64,000 nt of DNA from Arthrobacter sp. ISL-85 (GCF_018613675.1 NZ_JAGGPQ010000005.1:124001-188000); one strand, 5' to 3'; numbered from the stretch's first letter, positions 18,098-27,444 are shown. Numbers and translations: made by a program. The notes: generated by a model from the sequence alone, not told the origin.

Positions 18098-19135
18098 GTG
18101 TCACCAGCGTCCATGACCCAGAAGTACTCCACGCTTTCCCCGTCGCTCGCCGTCGGCATCGATGAGCCTGACCGCAACCTGGCTCTGGAACTGGTCCGCG
18201 TCACCGAAGCGGCGGCCATCGCCGGCGGCCACTGGGTCGGTTTTGGCGACAAGAACAAGGCAGACGGCGCCGCCGTCGACGCCATGCGGTCCTTCCTCCA
18301 GACCGTCCACTTCAACGGCGTCGTGGTGATCGGTGAAGGCGAAAAGGACGAGGCCCCCATGCTGTTCAATGGTGAACGCGTTGGCGACGGCACCGGCCCC
18401 GAGTGCGATGTCGCCGTCGACCCCATCGACGGAACACGGCTGACCGCCCTGGGCATCAACAACGCGCTGGCAGTGCTGGCCGTCGCCGAGCGTGGCTCAA
18501 TGTTCGATCCCTCTGCCGTGTTCTACATGGAAAAACTCGTCACCGGCCCCGAAGCCGCGGACATGGTGGACCTGCGCCTGCCGGTCAAGCAGAACCTGCA
18601 CCTGATCGCCAAGGCCAAGGGCGTGAAGGTCAACCAGCTCAACGTCATGATCCTTGACCGCGACCGCCACCGTCCGCTGGTGGAGGAAATCCGGGAAGCG
18701 GGGGCGCGCACCAAGTTCATCATGGACGGCGACGTTGCCGGGGCCATTGCCGCGGCCCGCTCCGGCACCGGCGTGGACGCGCTCATGGGCATCGGCGGCA
18801 CCCCCGAGGGCATCGTGGCCGCCTGCGCCATCAAGTCCCTGGGCGGCGTCATCCAGGGCCGTCTTTGGCCCACCAGCGACGAAGAGAAGCAGAAGGCGCT
18901 CGACGCCGGGCACGATCTCGAACGCGTGCTTTCCACCAACGACCTCGTCTCCAGTGACAACTGCTACTTTGCTGCCACCGGCATTACGGACGGCGACCTC
19001 CTCAAGGGCGTGCGCTACTCCAAGGACAAGGTCCTGACCCAGTCCATCGTGATGCGGTCCAAGTCCGGCACCATCCGTTTTGTGGACGGCGAGCACCAGG
19101 CCAGCAAGTGGGAAGGCTACGCCCGCAAGAACTGA
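18098..19135 (+). CDS. glpX: Fructose-1,6-bisphosphatase, class II
   Basis: Gluconeogenic enzyme hydrolysing fructose 1,6-bisphosphate. The 345-residue length and motifs are typical of Glp[12 protein letters not shown] with metal-binding Glu/Asp, [10 protein letters not shown] as the Li-sensitive phosphatase core, and MGIGGTPEG. Most Actinobacteria rely on this class as their main FBPase. The GTG start has AGAGG about 7 nt upstream; ATG 18113 is a possible alternative. The 200-nt gap to DUF4245 contains a TATGAT hexamer at 18018 that could be its -10. A terminator follows the gene. Confidence 0.97.
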   Translation: MSPASMTQKYSTLSPSLAVGIDEPDRNLALELVRVTEAAAIAGGHWVGFGDKNKADGAAVDAMRSFLQTVHFNGVVVIGEGEKDEAPMLFNGERVGDGTGPECDVAVDPIDGTRLTALGINNALAVLAVAERGSMFDPSAVFYMEKLVTGPEAADMVDLRLPVKQNLHLIAKAKGVKVNQLNVMILDRDRHRPLVEEIREAGARTKFIMDGDVAGAIAAARSGTGVDALMGIGGTPEGIVAACAIKSLGGVIQGRLWPTSDEEKQKALDAGHDLERVLSTNDLVSSDNCYFAATGITDGDLLKGVRYSKDKVLTQSIVMRSKSGTIRFVDGEHQASKWEGYARKN

Positions 19136-19157
19136 CCTGCAGCTTTCGCTGACTGCC

Positions 19158-19188
19158 AGCCCCTGGTGCGCCACACGCACCGGGGGCT
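19158..19188 (+). terminator. glpX terminator
   Basis: Arms 19158-19170 and 19176-19188 form a 13-bp stem (one T-G) with loop CCACA, followed by TTT. Confidence 0.85.
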
Positions 19189-19208
19189 TTGGCGTTAAGG
19201 CCTTGGTA

Positions 19209-19214
19209 TAGGGT
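19209..19214 (+). promoter_or_regulatory. -10 box of leaderless FemX-like promoter
   Basis: TAGGGT, 7 nt before the ATG at 19222; an overlapping TATAGG two bases earlier is an alternative. Confidence 0.45.
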
Positions 19215-19221
19215 TTAAGCC

Positions 19222-20265
19222 ATGAATCCTGCTGTTGTGCCCTGTACTGACCGCGCCCTCTGGGATGAGCACGTTGACCGGTTCCAGGGGCATCCGCAAC
19301 AGTTGTGGGGCTGGGGTGAGACCAAGGGGGCGCACGGCTGGTCCGTGGACCGGGTCCTGGTGAAGGCCGGGGACGAAACGATCGGCGCCGCCCAGCTTCT
19401 GATCCGCCGGCTTCCTGTCCCGTTCCGTGCCCTGGTCTACATTCCCAGGGGTCCCATGTGCTCGGCGGACAACGCGCAGGTGGTCCTGAACCGGCTGGCG
19501 GAGCACGCTGCCCTCCGCCACCGGGGCGTGGCCCTCAGCATCGAACCGGACTGGGACCGGGACTCCGCTTTCGCCGGTGCCGTGGCCGCCGCCGGCTTCC
19601 GGGAGTCCACCAACACCGTCCTGATCCCGCGCACGCTCATCCTGGACCTCACCCGCTCCGACGACGAGCTGATGGCGGAGATGTCCAAGTCCACCCGGGC
19701 GAACATCCGCAAAGCCATGCGCAGCGACGTGGAGTTCCGCAAGGTCAAAAACGATTCCGAACTGGAACAGGTGCTGGCCATCTACCATGACACCGCGGAG
19801 CGCGCAGGCTTCGGCATCCACGAGGACCAGTATTACCGGGACATCTTCCGGAACCTCGGCGACTCCTCGCCGATCATCGCCGCGTTCGACGGCGAGCAAA
19901 TGCTTGCGTTCACCTGGCTTTCGCGCAGCGGCGCCACAGCCTTCGAACTCTACGGCGGCGTCTCGGCGGAAGGACAGAAGCAGCGGGTGAACTACGGCGT
20001 GAAGTGGGCGGCCTTGCAGGCGATGCGGGAAGACGGCTGCAGCCGGTACGACTTCAACGGCCTCCTCAATGACGGCATCTCCGACTTCAAGAAGCAGTTC
20101 GCCAGGCACGAAAACATGCTCCTGGGAACATGGGAGAAGCCGCTGTCGCCGTTCTACCCCGCCTACTCGAAGGCCATGCCGCTGGCCCGCAAGGGCCTCC
20201 AGCAGGGGCGTCAGCTGCTGAAGGGCGCAGCCGGACGGGTCCGGAAGCTGCGTCCGGGAAGCTGA
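19222..20265 (+). CDS. FemABX-type aminoacyltransferase (peptidoglycan bridge)
   Basis: A 347-residue non-ribosomal peptidyltransferase of the Fem/BacA-GNAT group, which adds amino acids from aminoacyl-tRNA to lipid II stem peptides. The double-GNAT layout is visible, with QLWGWGETKGAHGW, SKSTRANIRKA (a typical basic helix), and the C-terminal YDFNGLLNDGISDFKKQF, matching the FemX lysine/phenylalanine block. Arthrobacter relatives have Ala/Ser/Thr interpeptide bridges, so a role in bridge formation is plausible but the amino acid is not predictable. It is convergent with manA. Confidence 0.88.
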   Translation: MNPAVVPCTDRALWDEHVDRFQGHPQQLWGWGETKGAHGWSVDRVLVKAGDETIGAAQLLIRRLPVPFRALVYIPRGPMCSADNAQVVLNRLAEHAALRHRGVALSIEPDWDRDSAFAGAVAAAGFRESTNTVLIPRTLILDLTRSDDELMAEMSKSTRANIRKAMRSDVEFRKVKNDSELEQVLAIYHDTAERAGFGIHEDQYYRDIFRNLGDSSPIIAAFDGEQMLAFTWLSRSGATAFELYGGVSAEGQKQRVNYGVKWAALQAMREDGCSRYDFNGLLNDGISDFKKQFARHENMLLGTWEKPLSPFYPAYSKAMPLARKGLQQGRQLLKGAAGRVRKLRPGS

Positions 20266-20296
20266 CGGGGCTGCCACACAGGTTGGGCTAAGACAG

Positions 20297-20338
20297 AAGG
20301 GCGGCGGCGGGACCCTGGTGGGTGCCGCCGTCGCCCTT
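20297..20338. terminator. Convergent terminator, FemX-like / manA
   Basis: Arms 20297-20311 and 20324-20338 pair over about 13 of 15 positions, in the 91-nt gap between the two convergent genes. Confidence 0.7.
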
Positions 20339-20356
20339 CCTGCTGCTGTGGCCGGC

Positions 20357-21601
20357 CTACAGGCCTGTGGTCACGGCGAAGGCCAGTGCCGGCCCGGCGC
20401 TGCCGGCCACCCGGTGGACGTTGACGGGGGCTTCCGCCGCCGCAATGAACGCGCTGCCGCCGCGTGCGAGTTCCAGGTCGCCCTTGGGGGAGTCGAGGTA
20501 CACGGCGCCTGCCACCACAATGACCAGCGCCGCACCGGCCTGCGCCAGCGGGACTGGGCCCTCGTCCGGCCCCAGCTCAATGCGCTGCAACTGGAACTCC
20601 TTGAACGGCGGACGGAACAGTTCCTGGTCCATCACAGTCTTTTCCGCGTCCAGCATCGGCACGGCCACAGGGTGGAAGTCGATGGTGCGGAGGAGTTCAG
20701 GGACGTCCACGTACTTGGGCGTCAGCCCGCCGCGCAGGACGTTGTCCGATGAGGCCATGACTTCCACGCCCAGCCCGTGCAGGTATGCGTGCACGTTTCC
20801 GGCGGGAAGGTAGACAGCCTCACCCGGCGCCAGTGAGATCCTGTTCAGCAGCAGCGAGATCAGGACACCGGGGTCACCGGGATATTTTTCGTTGAGGCTG
20901 ATGACCGTACCCAGCTCGGCCTGGTAGGGCTCAAGCGGAGAGCCGGAGAGCAGGGCTGCCACCACCCGGGCTGTTTCCTCTGCCACGCCCTGGCCGCCGG
21001 TGATCAGGCGTTCGAAGGCCCGGCGCAGTCCAGCGCCTTCGTCGGCGCCGGCAAGATCTCCAAGGAGCGCCTGGACCAATGTGGGGGCCTGCCCGCCCTC
21101 CGGGAAGGCATCCGCGATGTGCTGCAGGATCCTGCGGGTTTCATCGACCGCACGAAATCCACACAGCGCCTCGAACGGCGTCAGGGCGAAAATCATCTCC
21201 GGCTTGTGGTTGTCATCCTTATAATTCCGGTTCGCGGCACGGGCATCCAGGCCGGCTTCGTTTTCCCGCGCGAACCCCTCCCGGGCCTGTTCCAGGCTCG
21301 GGTGGACCTGGAGGGAGAGCGGCTGGGCGGCCGCAAGGATCTTGGCCAGGAACGGCAGCCGGGGGCCGAAGGCGGCGACGGATTCAGCACCCAGGAAACG
21401 CTCCGGGTCGGAGGAGATCAGGGAATCGAGCGGGCTCCGGGTCCCGTCCTCCGGCAGGTGCGCCACCGACGGCGAGTCAGAGTGGGCGCCGATCCACAGT
21501 TCGGCCTCGGGGCCGCCCGATTCGGGACGGCCCAGCAGCGAGGCGATGGCCGTCGTCGAACCCCAGGTGTAGTCCCGGAGGACGTTCTCAATCTCGTACA
21601 A
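20357..21601 (-). CDS. manA: Mannose-6-phosphate isomerase, class I
   Basis: Zinc enzyme interconverting mannose 6-phosphate and fructose 6-phosphate, the entry to GDP-mannose. At 414 residues it is a full-length type I enzyme. Zinc-site blocks are present: QVHPS, DDNHKPEMI and PAGNVHAYLHG, followed by SSDNVLRGGLTPKYVD. It starts with TTG at 21601, preceded by GAGGAA about 9 nt upstream. It lies 42 nt after the LCP gene in a purK-purE-LCP-manA unit rather than beside ahcY and phosphomannomutase, where other Actinobacteria often have it. Confidence 0.96.
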   Translation of the reverse strand: MYEIENVLRDYTWGSTTAIASLLGRPESGGPEAELWIGAHSDSPSVAHLPEDGTRSPLDSLISSDPERFLGAESVAAFGPRLPFLAKILAAAQPLSLQVHPSLEQAREGFARENEAGLDARAANRNYKDDNHKPEMIFALTPFEALCGFRAVDETRRILQHIADAFPEGGQAPTLVQALLGDLAGADEGAGLRRAFERLITGGQGVAEETARVVAALLSGSPLEPYQAELGTVISLNEKYPGDPGVLISLLLNRISLAPGEAVYLPAGNVHAYLHGLGVEVMASSDNVLRGGLTPKYVDVPELLRTIDFHPVAVPMLDAEKTVMDQELFRPPFKEFQLQRIELGPDEGPVPLAQAGAALVIVVAGAVYLDSPKGDLELARGGSAFIAAAEAPVNVHRVAGSAGPALAFAVTTGL

Positions 21602-21643
21602 ATCTGTTCCGTTCCTCGATGGGTGGGATCTGACGGGTGGGCC

Positions 21644-23293
21644 CTAGAGCGGGGCGCACTGTCCGTTGGTGGCCACGAGCTGGCGAATGGCCTCTTCATT
21701 GCCTTCGAGCTTGAGCTTGGTGAGCATCTCCTCGGTGATCGGCTCGCCGTCCGGTGTTGTGGTCACCGGCGTGAAGTCCGACGGCGAGGGCTGCTGCACA
21801 GCATTGCCGCCAGTGGGCAGGGTGGCCGGGAGGGCTCCGGCGGCCTGGACATGTCCGGCGCCTGCCTGTGGAACTGCCATCACGTCGTCGGGAATTCCTG
21901 CCGACTGTGCCCCCTGGCCGGATGCCGACGCCAGCAGCTGGTCCACGCGCTCGTGGATCTGGTTGAAGTCAGGGTTCGTTGAGAACGACGGGTCAAAGTC
22001 CGGCGGTCCGATGGTGAGCCGCTTCACGTCCTTGCCCCGTGCCTTGATGGCGAGGTCCACGAAGCTGCCCAGCTGGGCTGAGGAAATGTTGGACTCCACC
22101 ACCTTGGTACCGGCCCTGGCGATGTCCTCGAACTTGGACAGCAGGGTGGCGGGATCCAGCTGTTTCAGCATTGCCTGCTGCACGCACTGCTGGCGCTGGA
22201 TGCGGGAATAGTCATCCACGTATTCGCGCGATCGCCCGTACCAGAGCGCCTGGGCGCCGTTCAGCGTCTGGTCCCCGGCCGGGATCCATCCGAGGGGCAT
22301 CCCGTGGGTTTTGGTGGCCTCGTCGAAGTAGCCGCTCATGGGAACCCAGCCGCCGGCCTTGATCCGGATGCCGCCCATGGCGTCGATCAGGGTGGAGAAA
22401 CCCTGCATGTCAACCAGAACATAGGCCTGGATCTGCATGCCCAGGGTCCCGGAGACGGCTTCCATGGTTGCCTGCGCGCCGGGGTCCTCCACAGCTGGGT
22501 AGAGGGCGGCGTGCTCGTTGGTGACCTCGGTGTTGATGGCATTGATCAGGCATTCGTCGCCACAGTTGTAACCGTCAGGATAGAGCGACCGCATGGGCGA
22601 GCCCTCGCTGAACTGCGCATTCTGGAAGTTCCGGGGAACGGAAATGATGGCGGTCTGGCCCGTCTGGGCGTCCACGCTCAGGACGGAGAGGCTGTCCGGA
22701 CGGCGGCCGGTTCGGTCGTCCCCGGCATCGCCGCCCATCATGAGGAAGTTGTAGCGCCCGTCCACGGGTTTGATCGCCGGGCCGGACGAGAAGATGTTGC
22801 CAATCGCGTTCCGGCCAACGTTCAGCAGGTAGGCGGCATAGCCCATGGAGCCGCTGCCCAGGACCAACGCCAGCACCAGGGCGATGCCGACGGCGGGTCG
22901 CGCCCGCGGTGCCAGCAGGACGGGGCGGATGAGCCGCAGGGTATTCAGGAACAGAAACGCCCAGCCGATGGCCAGCGCCGCCAACACGACCACCAGCAGC
23001 AGCGACGTGACCGGGTTGGTCACGATGTTGATGACCAGGGTCCGGTTGACCAGCAACAGGACCACAGCCAGCAGCAGGAGCGCCCACACACCGAGCGTTA
23101 CCCGCAGGGCCATGCGTCCCAGCTTGCGGTCGCCTGCCACGAGTTGGGCGCTGCCCGGCACCAGGAGCGTCAGCAGGACGAGCACAAAAGCACGCTTGGT
23201 ACGGACAGCGGGGGAAGCACTCACCGGGTAGCGCACCGGATCCGTCAGCGACGCGCCCCGCCCGGTGTTGAGAACGCTGCTGCTGCTGGCCAT
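21644..23293 (-). CDS. LytR-CpsA-Psr (LCP) family protein with extra membrane segments
   Basis: LCP enzymes transfer lipid-linked glycopolymers onto peptidoglycan. The catalytic domain begins near residue 180 with NFLMMGGDAGDD, followed by RRPDSLSVLSVD and ISVPRNF, and GRSREYVDDYSRIQRQ later; the conserved Arg residues that bind pyrophosphate are there. Unusually, four hydrophobic segments (about 36-55, 64-83, 95-120, 134-155) precede the domain instead of one. The C-terminal 90 residues are Pro/Ala-rich and end in a short acidic helix. ATG 23293 is 10 nt after purE; longer versions overlap purE and are rejected. Confidence 0.92.
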   Translation of the reverse strand: MASSSSVLNTGRGASLTDPVRYPVSASPAVRTKRAFVLVLLTLLVPGSAQLVAGDRKLGRMALRVTLGVWALLLLAVVLLLVNRTLVINIVTNPVTSLLLVVVLAALAIGWAFLFLNTLRLIRPVLLAPRARPAVGIALVLALVLGSGSMGYAAYLLNVGRNAIGNIFSSGPAIKPVDGRYNFLMMGGDAGDDRTGRRPDSLSVLSVDAQTGQTAIISVPRNFQNAQFSEGSPMRSLYPDGYNCGDECLINAINTEVTNEHAALYPAVEDPGAQATMEAVSGTLGMQIQAYVLVDMQGFSTLIDAMGGIRIKAGGWVPMSGYFDEATKTHGMPLGWIPAGDQTLNGAQALWYGRSREYVDDYSRIQRQQCVQQAMLKQLDPATLLSKFEDIARAGTKVVESNISSAQLGSFVDLAIKARGKDVKRLTIGPPDFDPSFSTNPDFNQIHERVDQLLASASGQGAQSAGIPDDVMAVPQAGAGHVQAAGALPATLPTGGNAVQQPSPSDFTPVTTTPDGEPITEEMLTKLKLEGNEEAIRQLVATNGQCAPL

Positions 23294-23303
23294 GCCCGGC
23301 GCC

Positions 23304-23882
23304 CTAACGGCTGCCCCGAAGGGCGCTGGAGCCGCCCGGGAAGACTTCGCTGACTTTCTGCCGCAGGTTTGCGCCCTTGCGGGCCGCCACGGCGTTGAGG
23401 TCCGCTGCGAAGTCCAGGAGATCCGCGCGCAGGGAAGCGGCAAGTTCATCGGTGCCGGCGGCCAGCATCCGCACGGCCAGGAGCCCTGCGTTCCGGGCGC
23501 CCGCGATGGAGACCGTGGCCACCGGCACGCCTGCCGGCATCTGGACGATGGAGAGCAGCGAGTCCATCCCGTCGAGGGTCTTCAGGGGAACCGGAACCCC
23601 GATCACCGGCAGCGGGGTGACGCTGGCGAGCATGCCCGGCAGGTGGGCCGCGCCGCCGGCGCCGGCGATGATCACCCGCAGGCCGCGTTCGTGCGCTGTC
23701 TGGCCGTACCGGATCATTTCGGTGGGCATCCGGTGGGCTGAGACGACGTCCGCTTCAAAGGGGATGCCGAACTCGGCGAGGGCATCTGCAGCGGCCTCCA
23801 TGACGGGCCAGTCGGAGTCGGAGCCCATGACCAGGCCCACCAGGGGGCTCGCTGCGGGACCGGCGGTGGCTTCGGCGCTCAT
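23304..23882 (-). CDS. purE: N5-carboxyaminoimidazole ribonucleotide mutase
   Basis: Class I PurE (192 residues), converting N5-CAIR to CAIR in purine synthesis. Signature blocks: [10 protein letters not shown] near the start, SAHRMP with the catalytic His, and [10 protein letters not shown]. The start ATG at 23882 overlaps the purK stop (ATGA), giving tight translational coupling with the partner that makes its substrate. A longer open frame upstream (to 24242) lies inside purK and is not coding. Confidence 0.97.
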   Translation of the reverse strand: MSAEATAGPAASPLVGLVMGSDSDWPVMEAAADALAEFGIPFEADVVSAHRMPTEMIRYGQTAHERGLRVIIAGAGGAAHLPGMLASVTPLPVIGVPVPLKTLDGMDSLLSIVQMPAGVPVATVSIAGARNAGLLAVRMLAAGTDELAASLRADLLDFAADLNAVAARKGANLRQKVSEVFPGGSSALRGSR

Positions 23883-25075
23883 GCGTTCTCCTCGAAAATT
23901 GCGGAAGGCTCTTCGGCAGCAATCCGCCCGTCGCGGATGATGCCCGCCACGGCCGTGGCCCGGCGGCGGACCGAATCCACCTCCGCAGTGGAACTGCCCA
24001 GCAGGTTGACGTGGCCGATCTTGCGTCCGGGCCGCACCGACTTGCCGTAGCAATGGACCTTGGCGGCCGGCTCGGAGGCCAGTGCCATGGGGTAGGCGGA
24101 GAACAGGTCCTGGTTCTCGCCGCCCAGGAAGTTCTTCATGACGGCCACGGGTGCCAGTGCATCGGTGGCGCCCAGGGGCAGGTTCAGGACCGCGCGAAGG
24201 TGTTGTTCGAACTGGCTGGTGATGGAACCATCCTGGGTCCAATGGCCCGTGTTGTGCGGCCGCATGGCCAGCTCGTTGATCAGGAAGCCAGCTCCCGCAC
24301 CCGGGGTTTCGAACAGTTCCACGGCAAGGACGCCGGTGACGTCAAGCTCGGCGGCGATGCGCAATGCCGCGTCCTCGGCTGCGGCAGCTACCTCCAGCGG
24401 GATGTCCAGCGCGGGCGCGATCACCTCGTCGCAGACACCGTCCACCTGGATGGTGTGGACCACCGGCCAGGCCCTGGCCTCGCCGTCGGGGGTGCGTGCC
24501 ACGAGCGCGGAGAGCTCACGGGTGAACTCGACCTTCGCCTCGGCCAGGAGGGGGCTCATGGCGGCAAACCAGTCAGCGGCCTCCGCGGCCTCTTCTGCTG
24601 AGGCGACGATCCGGACACCCTTGCCGTCATAGCCGCCCCGGGGGGTTTTCAGTACTATGGGCCAGCCTGTTTCGTCGCCGAATCGGACCAGGGCCTCAAC
24701 GTCATCCACGGACGCCCAAACGGGGTTTGGCAATTCCAGCCGATCGATGGCGGCGCGCATTACCAGCTTGTCCTGGGCGTGGACCAGCGCGTCCGGTCCG
24801 GGCTGGACGTTGACACCGGCATCCTGCAGGGCACGGAGGTGGTCCGTCGGCACGTGTTCGTGGTCGAAGGTCATCACGTCCAGGCCCTTGGAGAACTCCA
24901 GGAGTGTCTGCAGGTCCTTGTAATCGCCGACCGGCGTTGCGGGCACGGCCGACACCGCGGAAACGTCCTCGCCCTCGGCGAGGACGCGGAGTTCAAAGCC
25001 GAGGGCTGTAGCGGCAGGGGCCATCATTCGCGCGAGTTGGCCGCCGCCAACCACGCCTATCACTGGAAAAGTCAC
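23879..25075 (-). CDS. purK: 5-(carboxyamino)imidazole ribonucleotide synthase
   Basis: ATP-grasp ligase (398 residues) that carboxylates AIR with bicarbonate. The N-terminal [12 protein letters not shown] loop, [14 protein letters not shown]-binding block, and [13 protein letters not shown] near the end are characteristic. The GTG start at 25075 is supported by TAGGCT 7 nt upstream; the open frame continues to 25240 without similarity. Divergent from the GtrA gene. Confidence 0.97.
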   Translation of the reverse strand: MTFPVIGVVGGGQLARMMAPAATALGFELRVLAEGEDVSAVSAVPATPVGDYKDLQTLLEFSKGLDVMTFDHEHVPTDHLRALQDAGVNVQPGPDALVHAQDKLVMRAAIDRLELPNPVWASVDDVEALVRFGDETGWPIVLKTPRGGYDGKGVRIVASAEEAAEAADWFAAMSPLLAEAKVEFTRELSALVARTPDGEARAWPVVHTIQVDGVCDEVIAPALDIPLEVAAAAEDAALRIAAELDVTGVLAVELFETPGAGAGFLINELAMRPHNTGHWTQDGSITSQFEQHLRAVLNLPLGATDALAPVAVMKNFLGGENQDLFSAYPMALASEPAAKVHCYGKSVRPGRKIGHVNLLGSSTAEVDSVRRRATAVAGIIRDGRIAAEEPSAIFEENA

Positions 25076-25082
25076 ATCTTCC

Positions 25083-25088
25083 AGCCTA
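25083..25088 (-). promoter_or_regulatory. -10 box of leaderless purK promoter
   Basis: TAGGCT on the minus strand, 7 nt before GTG 25075; probably drives purK-purE-LCP-manA. Confidence 0.55.
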
Positions 25089-25248
25089 CCGAAGACAGGC
25101 CGAATCCCGCTTTTTTCGCCCCGGCGGGGGACGAGATTTTCAAGGGCGGAACGGCGGGCGCCTGCTTCTCCGGGGCGGCTCAAAGCTTTGGGGGCTAAAA
25201 TGGACCCTTGGCCGAGTGGCCCACAGTTCGTCACGGCCATGGAGGGTC

Positions 25249-25809
25249 ATGTTTAGCACACTTGCAGATCGTATCCGGGGGCTCGCCTCACTCTTTTGGC
25301 GCGAGGTGGCCAAGTTCGGCGCGGTGGGCGGTGTGGCCTTCGTCATCGACAACGGCCTGACCTATTACCTGATGCATGGCCCCATGACGGACAGCGAGGC
25401 GAAGGCGCGCTTTGTGGGCGCAACCGTTGCCACGGTCTTCTCATGGGTGGCAAACCGTTTCTGGACCTTCCGCCACCGGCGCCAGGCCAACGTGCTCCGC
25501 GAGTTTGTCATGTTTGTCATCATCAACGGCATTGGCATTGGCATCTCCACCGGCTTCACTGCGCTGGCCAAGTACGGGATGGGCATCGACGACAAGAACC
25601 TGCTGTTCCTGGCGGGTGTGGCCGGCATCCTGGTGGCTACGGTTGTCCGCTTCTTCGCGTACCGCTTCCTGGTCTTCAACCAGGAACTGGACCAGGAACC
25701 GGAGTTTTCCAACGACCACGAAATCATCGAAGGCCACCCGCACCGCGAACCCGTACGCGCGGCGGAGAGTCCCGCTTCCACTTCCGTCGACGGCGGCCCG
25801 CAGGCTTAG
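25249..25809 (+). CDS. GtrA family membrane protein
   Basis: A 186-residue protein with four membrane helices, the GtrA-like fold linked to flipping or transfer of lipid-linked sugars. The N-terminal EVAKFGAVGGVAFVIDNGL and central NRFWTFRHRR match the family. The C-terminal 35 residues are acidic and soluble. ATG 25249 has GGAGGG upstream, and TAAAAT at 25196-25201 is a reasonable -10. A GtrA gene beside purK is also found in mycobacteria. Its sugar substrate is unknown; the nearby LCP gene and manA fit a glycopolymer role. Confidence 0.9.
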   Translation: MFSTLADRIRGLASLFWREVAKFGAVGGVAFVIDNGLTYYLMHGPMTDSEAKARFVGATVATVFSWVANRFWTFRHRRQANVLREFVMFVIINGIGIGISTGFTALAKYGMGIDDKNLLFLAGVAGILVATVVRFFAYRFLVFNQELDQEPEFSNDHEIIEGHPHREPVRAAESPASTSVDGGPQA

Positions 25810-25821
25810 CGCCGCCGGCAG

Positions 25822-26523
25822 TCAATTGCCGTGAATGCGTTCGTCCGCCAGCAGTTTGTCGGTAAGTGCGACGTCCGCATGGGTTAACACCACGGAGCCG
25901 CCCTGCTGCCACGCTCCCAGCGCATCGGCCAGTGCAGTTTCGAGCCCGGCGCCGGCCGGAACATGCAGCCTGACGCCTTCAGCGTGCGGCAGGGCAAAGC
26001 CGGTGATCAGTTCTTTGTGCAAAATTGTCCGTCCCTCGCCGGTCACCAGAGCGCGGGCTGACGGATCCGGATCGGCGTGCGCCAGGAAGACATCCCCGTG
26101 CGACCGCACTTCTGCAGCGTAATCAAGGCAGCCGGCGGGTAGCTGGCCAGCCCATCGCATGGCCAGGGCCGGCAGCGCAACGGCGATTTCGGCGTCGTAC
26201 TCTCCCTCCAAAGCGCCGGGGCTGTCTGTGGCCAGGAAGTCCGCCGCACCGCCGTCGAGCACCGTTTCCAGGCCAACCTGCCAGCCGGCCAGGGCCCAGA
26301 CCAGTGCTTTCCAGTGCGCCGGAAGTGCAAGCCGCAGCCGCATGCCCGGCTCCGCGTCCAGTTCGTCCTGCAGGAGGTTGCTGGTCTTGGCCACCCAGTT
26401 GTCCAGGACCCGGCCGGACAGTTCCACCCGCTCGGAATCGGGGCCGTACCAGGTCAGGCGTGGTGCCGTGGAGTTGCCGGAACGGAGGCTCTGCATCAAG
26501 TCGATCGCGGGGATTGTCGTCAT
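25822..26523 (-). CDS. TIGR03089 family protein (truncated AMP-binding-like)
   Basis: A 233-residue actinobacterial protein that resembles the N-terminal part of AMP-dependent synthetases but lacks the ATP-binding P-loop and catalytic C-terminal domain, so it is probably not a ligase. Typical parts are RLTWYGPDSERVELSGRVLDNWVAKTSN (described here only in part) and the LPAHWKALVWALAGW block. No function is known. The ATG at 26523 has AGGATGAAG upstream, and CAGGAT 6 nt before it could also act as a weak -10. It is convergent with GtrA (11 nt apart). Confidence 0.82.
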   Translation of the reverse strand: MTTIPAIDLMQSLRSGNSTAPRLTWYGPDSERVELSGRVLDNWVAKTSNLLQDELDAEPGMRLRLALPAHWKALVWALAGWQVGLETVLDGGAADFLATDSPGALEGEYDAEIAVALPALAMRWAGQLPAGCLDYAAEVRSHGDVFLAHADPDPSARALVTGEGRTILHKELITGFALPHAEGVRLHVPAGAGLETALADALGAWQQGGSVVLTHADVALTDKLLADERIHGN

Positions 26524-26592
26524 GGCTTCATCCTGCCACTGACCGATTCCCCGGGTCATCCGGCAGGAGCCCGTGGGTCCACCGTCACGGAA

Positions 26593-26608
26593 AGTGATGT
26601 TAATCACT
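26593..26608. promoter_or_regulatory. CRP/GlxR-like site
   Basis: AGTGATGTTAATCACT: the GTGA-N6-TCAC core matches the CRP/GlxR consensus except for the outermost bases. It is 70 nt upstream of the TIGR03089 start and about 300 nt upstream of whiB. Confidence 0.5.
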
Positions 26609-26805
26609 AGCGCTGCTAAGCTTGCTTGCTATTTAGGCTGAAAGCAGGTATTTTTCCCGCCAGTGCAGGGTTTTTGGGGCTTTCCTGCCCGGATCCGCCC
26701 ACTTGTAGGCTCCGCCACGCCGAGGCCGGTGAAAATCCCGGGCGTGGCGTGCACAAATTTCCGAACGGGGACTGTCTATTATCCCGGCGACGGCTTGACT
26801 AGCCC

Positions 26806-26825
26806 TAGTTACACACGTGTAATTA
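26806..26825. promoter_or_regulatory. Dyad upstream of whiB
   Basis: Arms TAGTTACAC and GTGTAATTA (8 of 9 pairs) with a 2-nt centre, 86 nt before the whiB start codon. Confidence 0.5.
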
Positions 26826-26910
26826 GGTATCTAAAGCAATTGCGTAAATACCGGCACACAACCGAGTGTCCATGTATCCAGGCAGTGGCTTAAACATCAG
26901 GAGGGTCGCC

Positions 26911-27444
26911 GTGGGGCAAGCAGAGCGTATCCAGGAAGATGCCGTCGTGGCCGGCCAGGCAACGGCAAAATACCGTGCGCGGGGGGTGCCGAGCGACTGG
27001 TACGTGGATCCCGCCGATCCTGGTGCTGCGGAGCGGTATAACAGGAATTCCGCCAGCGTCCTTGAGGATCAGGCCACGGCGTTCCTTGCCGCGCATGAAG
27101 CCCTCCTGGATGGCGGTGCAGAACCGGAAGACGACCTTGACCCCCCCATGGAACTGGCGGCGGCCGGGACGGCCCAGCCGGTGTGGATTGGATTGCCGCT
27201 CCAGCAGGACTTCGACGACGAGGGTGAGTTGGGCTGGCAGACGGACGCCTTGTGCGCCCAGACAGATCCGGAAGCCTTCTTTCCTGAGAAGGGCGGCTCG
27301 ACCCGTGATGCCAAGAAGGTCTGTGGCGCCTGCAATGTGCGGTCACAGTGCCTTGAGTACGCGCTGGCCAACGACGAACGGTTCGGCATCTGGGGAGGCC
27401 TTTCCGAGCGTGAGCGGCGGCGGCTTAGGAAGCGAGCAATCTAA
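26911..27444 (+). CDS. WhiB family Fe-S transcription factor (WhiB2/WhmD-like)
   Basis: A 177-residue member of the WhiB family, which carry a 4Fe-4S cluster and act with the main sigma factor. The four cluster cysteines are Cys115, Cys138, Cys141 and Cys147, followed by GIWGG (159-163) and the basic RERRRLRKRA tail that contacts DNA. The neighbours (DUF3499, zincin-like protein, GT2) match the whiB2/whmD locus, linked to cell division in mycobacteria. The first 100 residues are an acidic, poorly conserved extension. GTG 26911 has a perfect AGGAGG site 7 nt upstream. Confidence 0.92.
   Translation: MGQAERIQEDAVVAGQATAKYRARGVPSDWYVDPADPGAAERYNRNSASVLEDQATAFLAAHEALLDGGAEPEDDLDPPMELAAAGTAQPVWIGLPLQQDFDDEGELGWQTDALCAQTDPEAFFPEKGGSTRDAKKVCGACNVRSQCLEYALANDERFGIWGGLSERERRRLRKRAI

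Larger units (their letters stand above)
26524..26910. promoter_or_regulatory. 387-nt divergent regulatory region, TIGR03089 / whiB
   Basis: No coding sequence. It holds a CRP/GlxR-like dyad GTGA-N6-TCAC (26594-26607), an 8-bp-arm hairpin (26714-26721 with 26741-26748), a TATTAT hexamer at 26777-26782, and a dyad TAGTTACAC-AC-GTGTAATTA (26806-26825). The lower GC content around 26770-26860 suggests the whiB promoter lies there. Confidence 0.6.
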
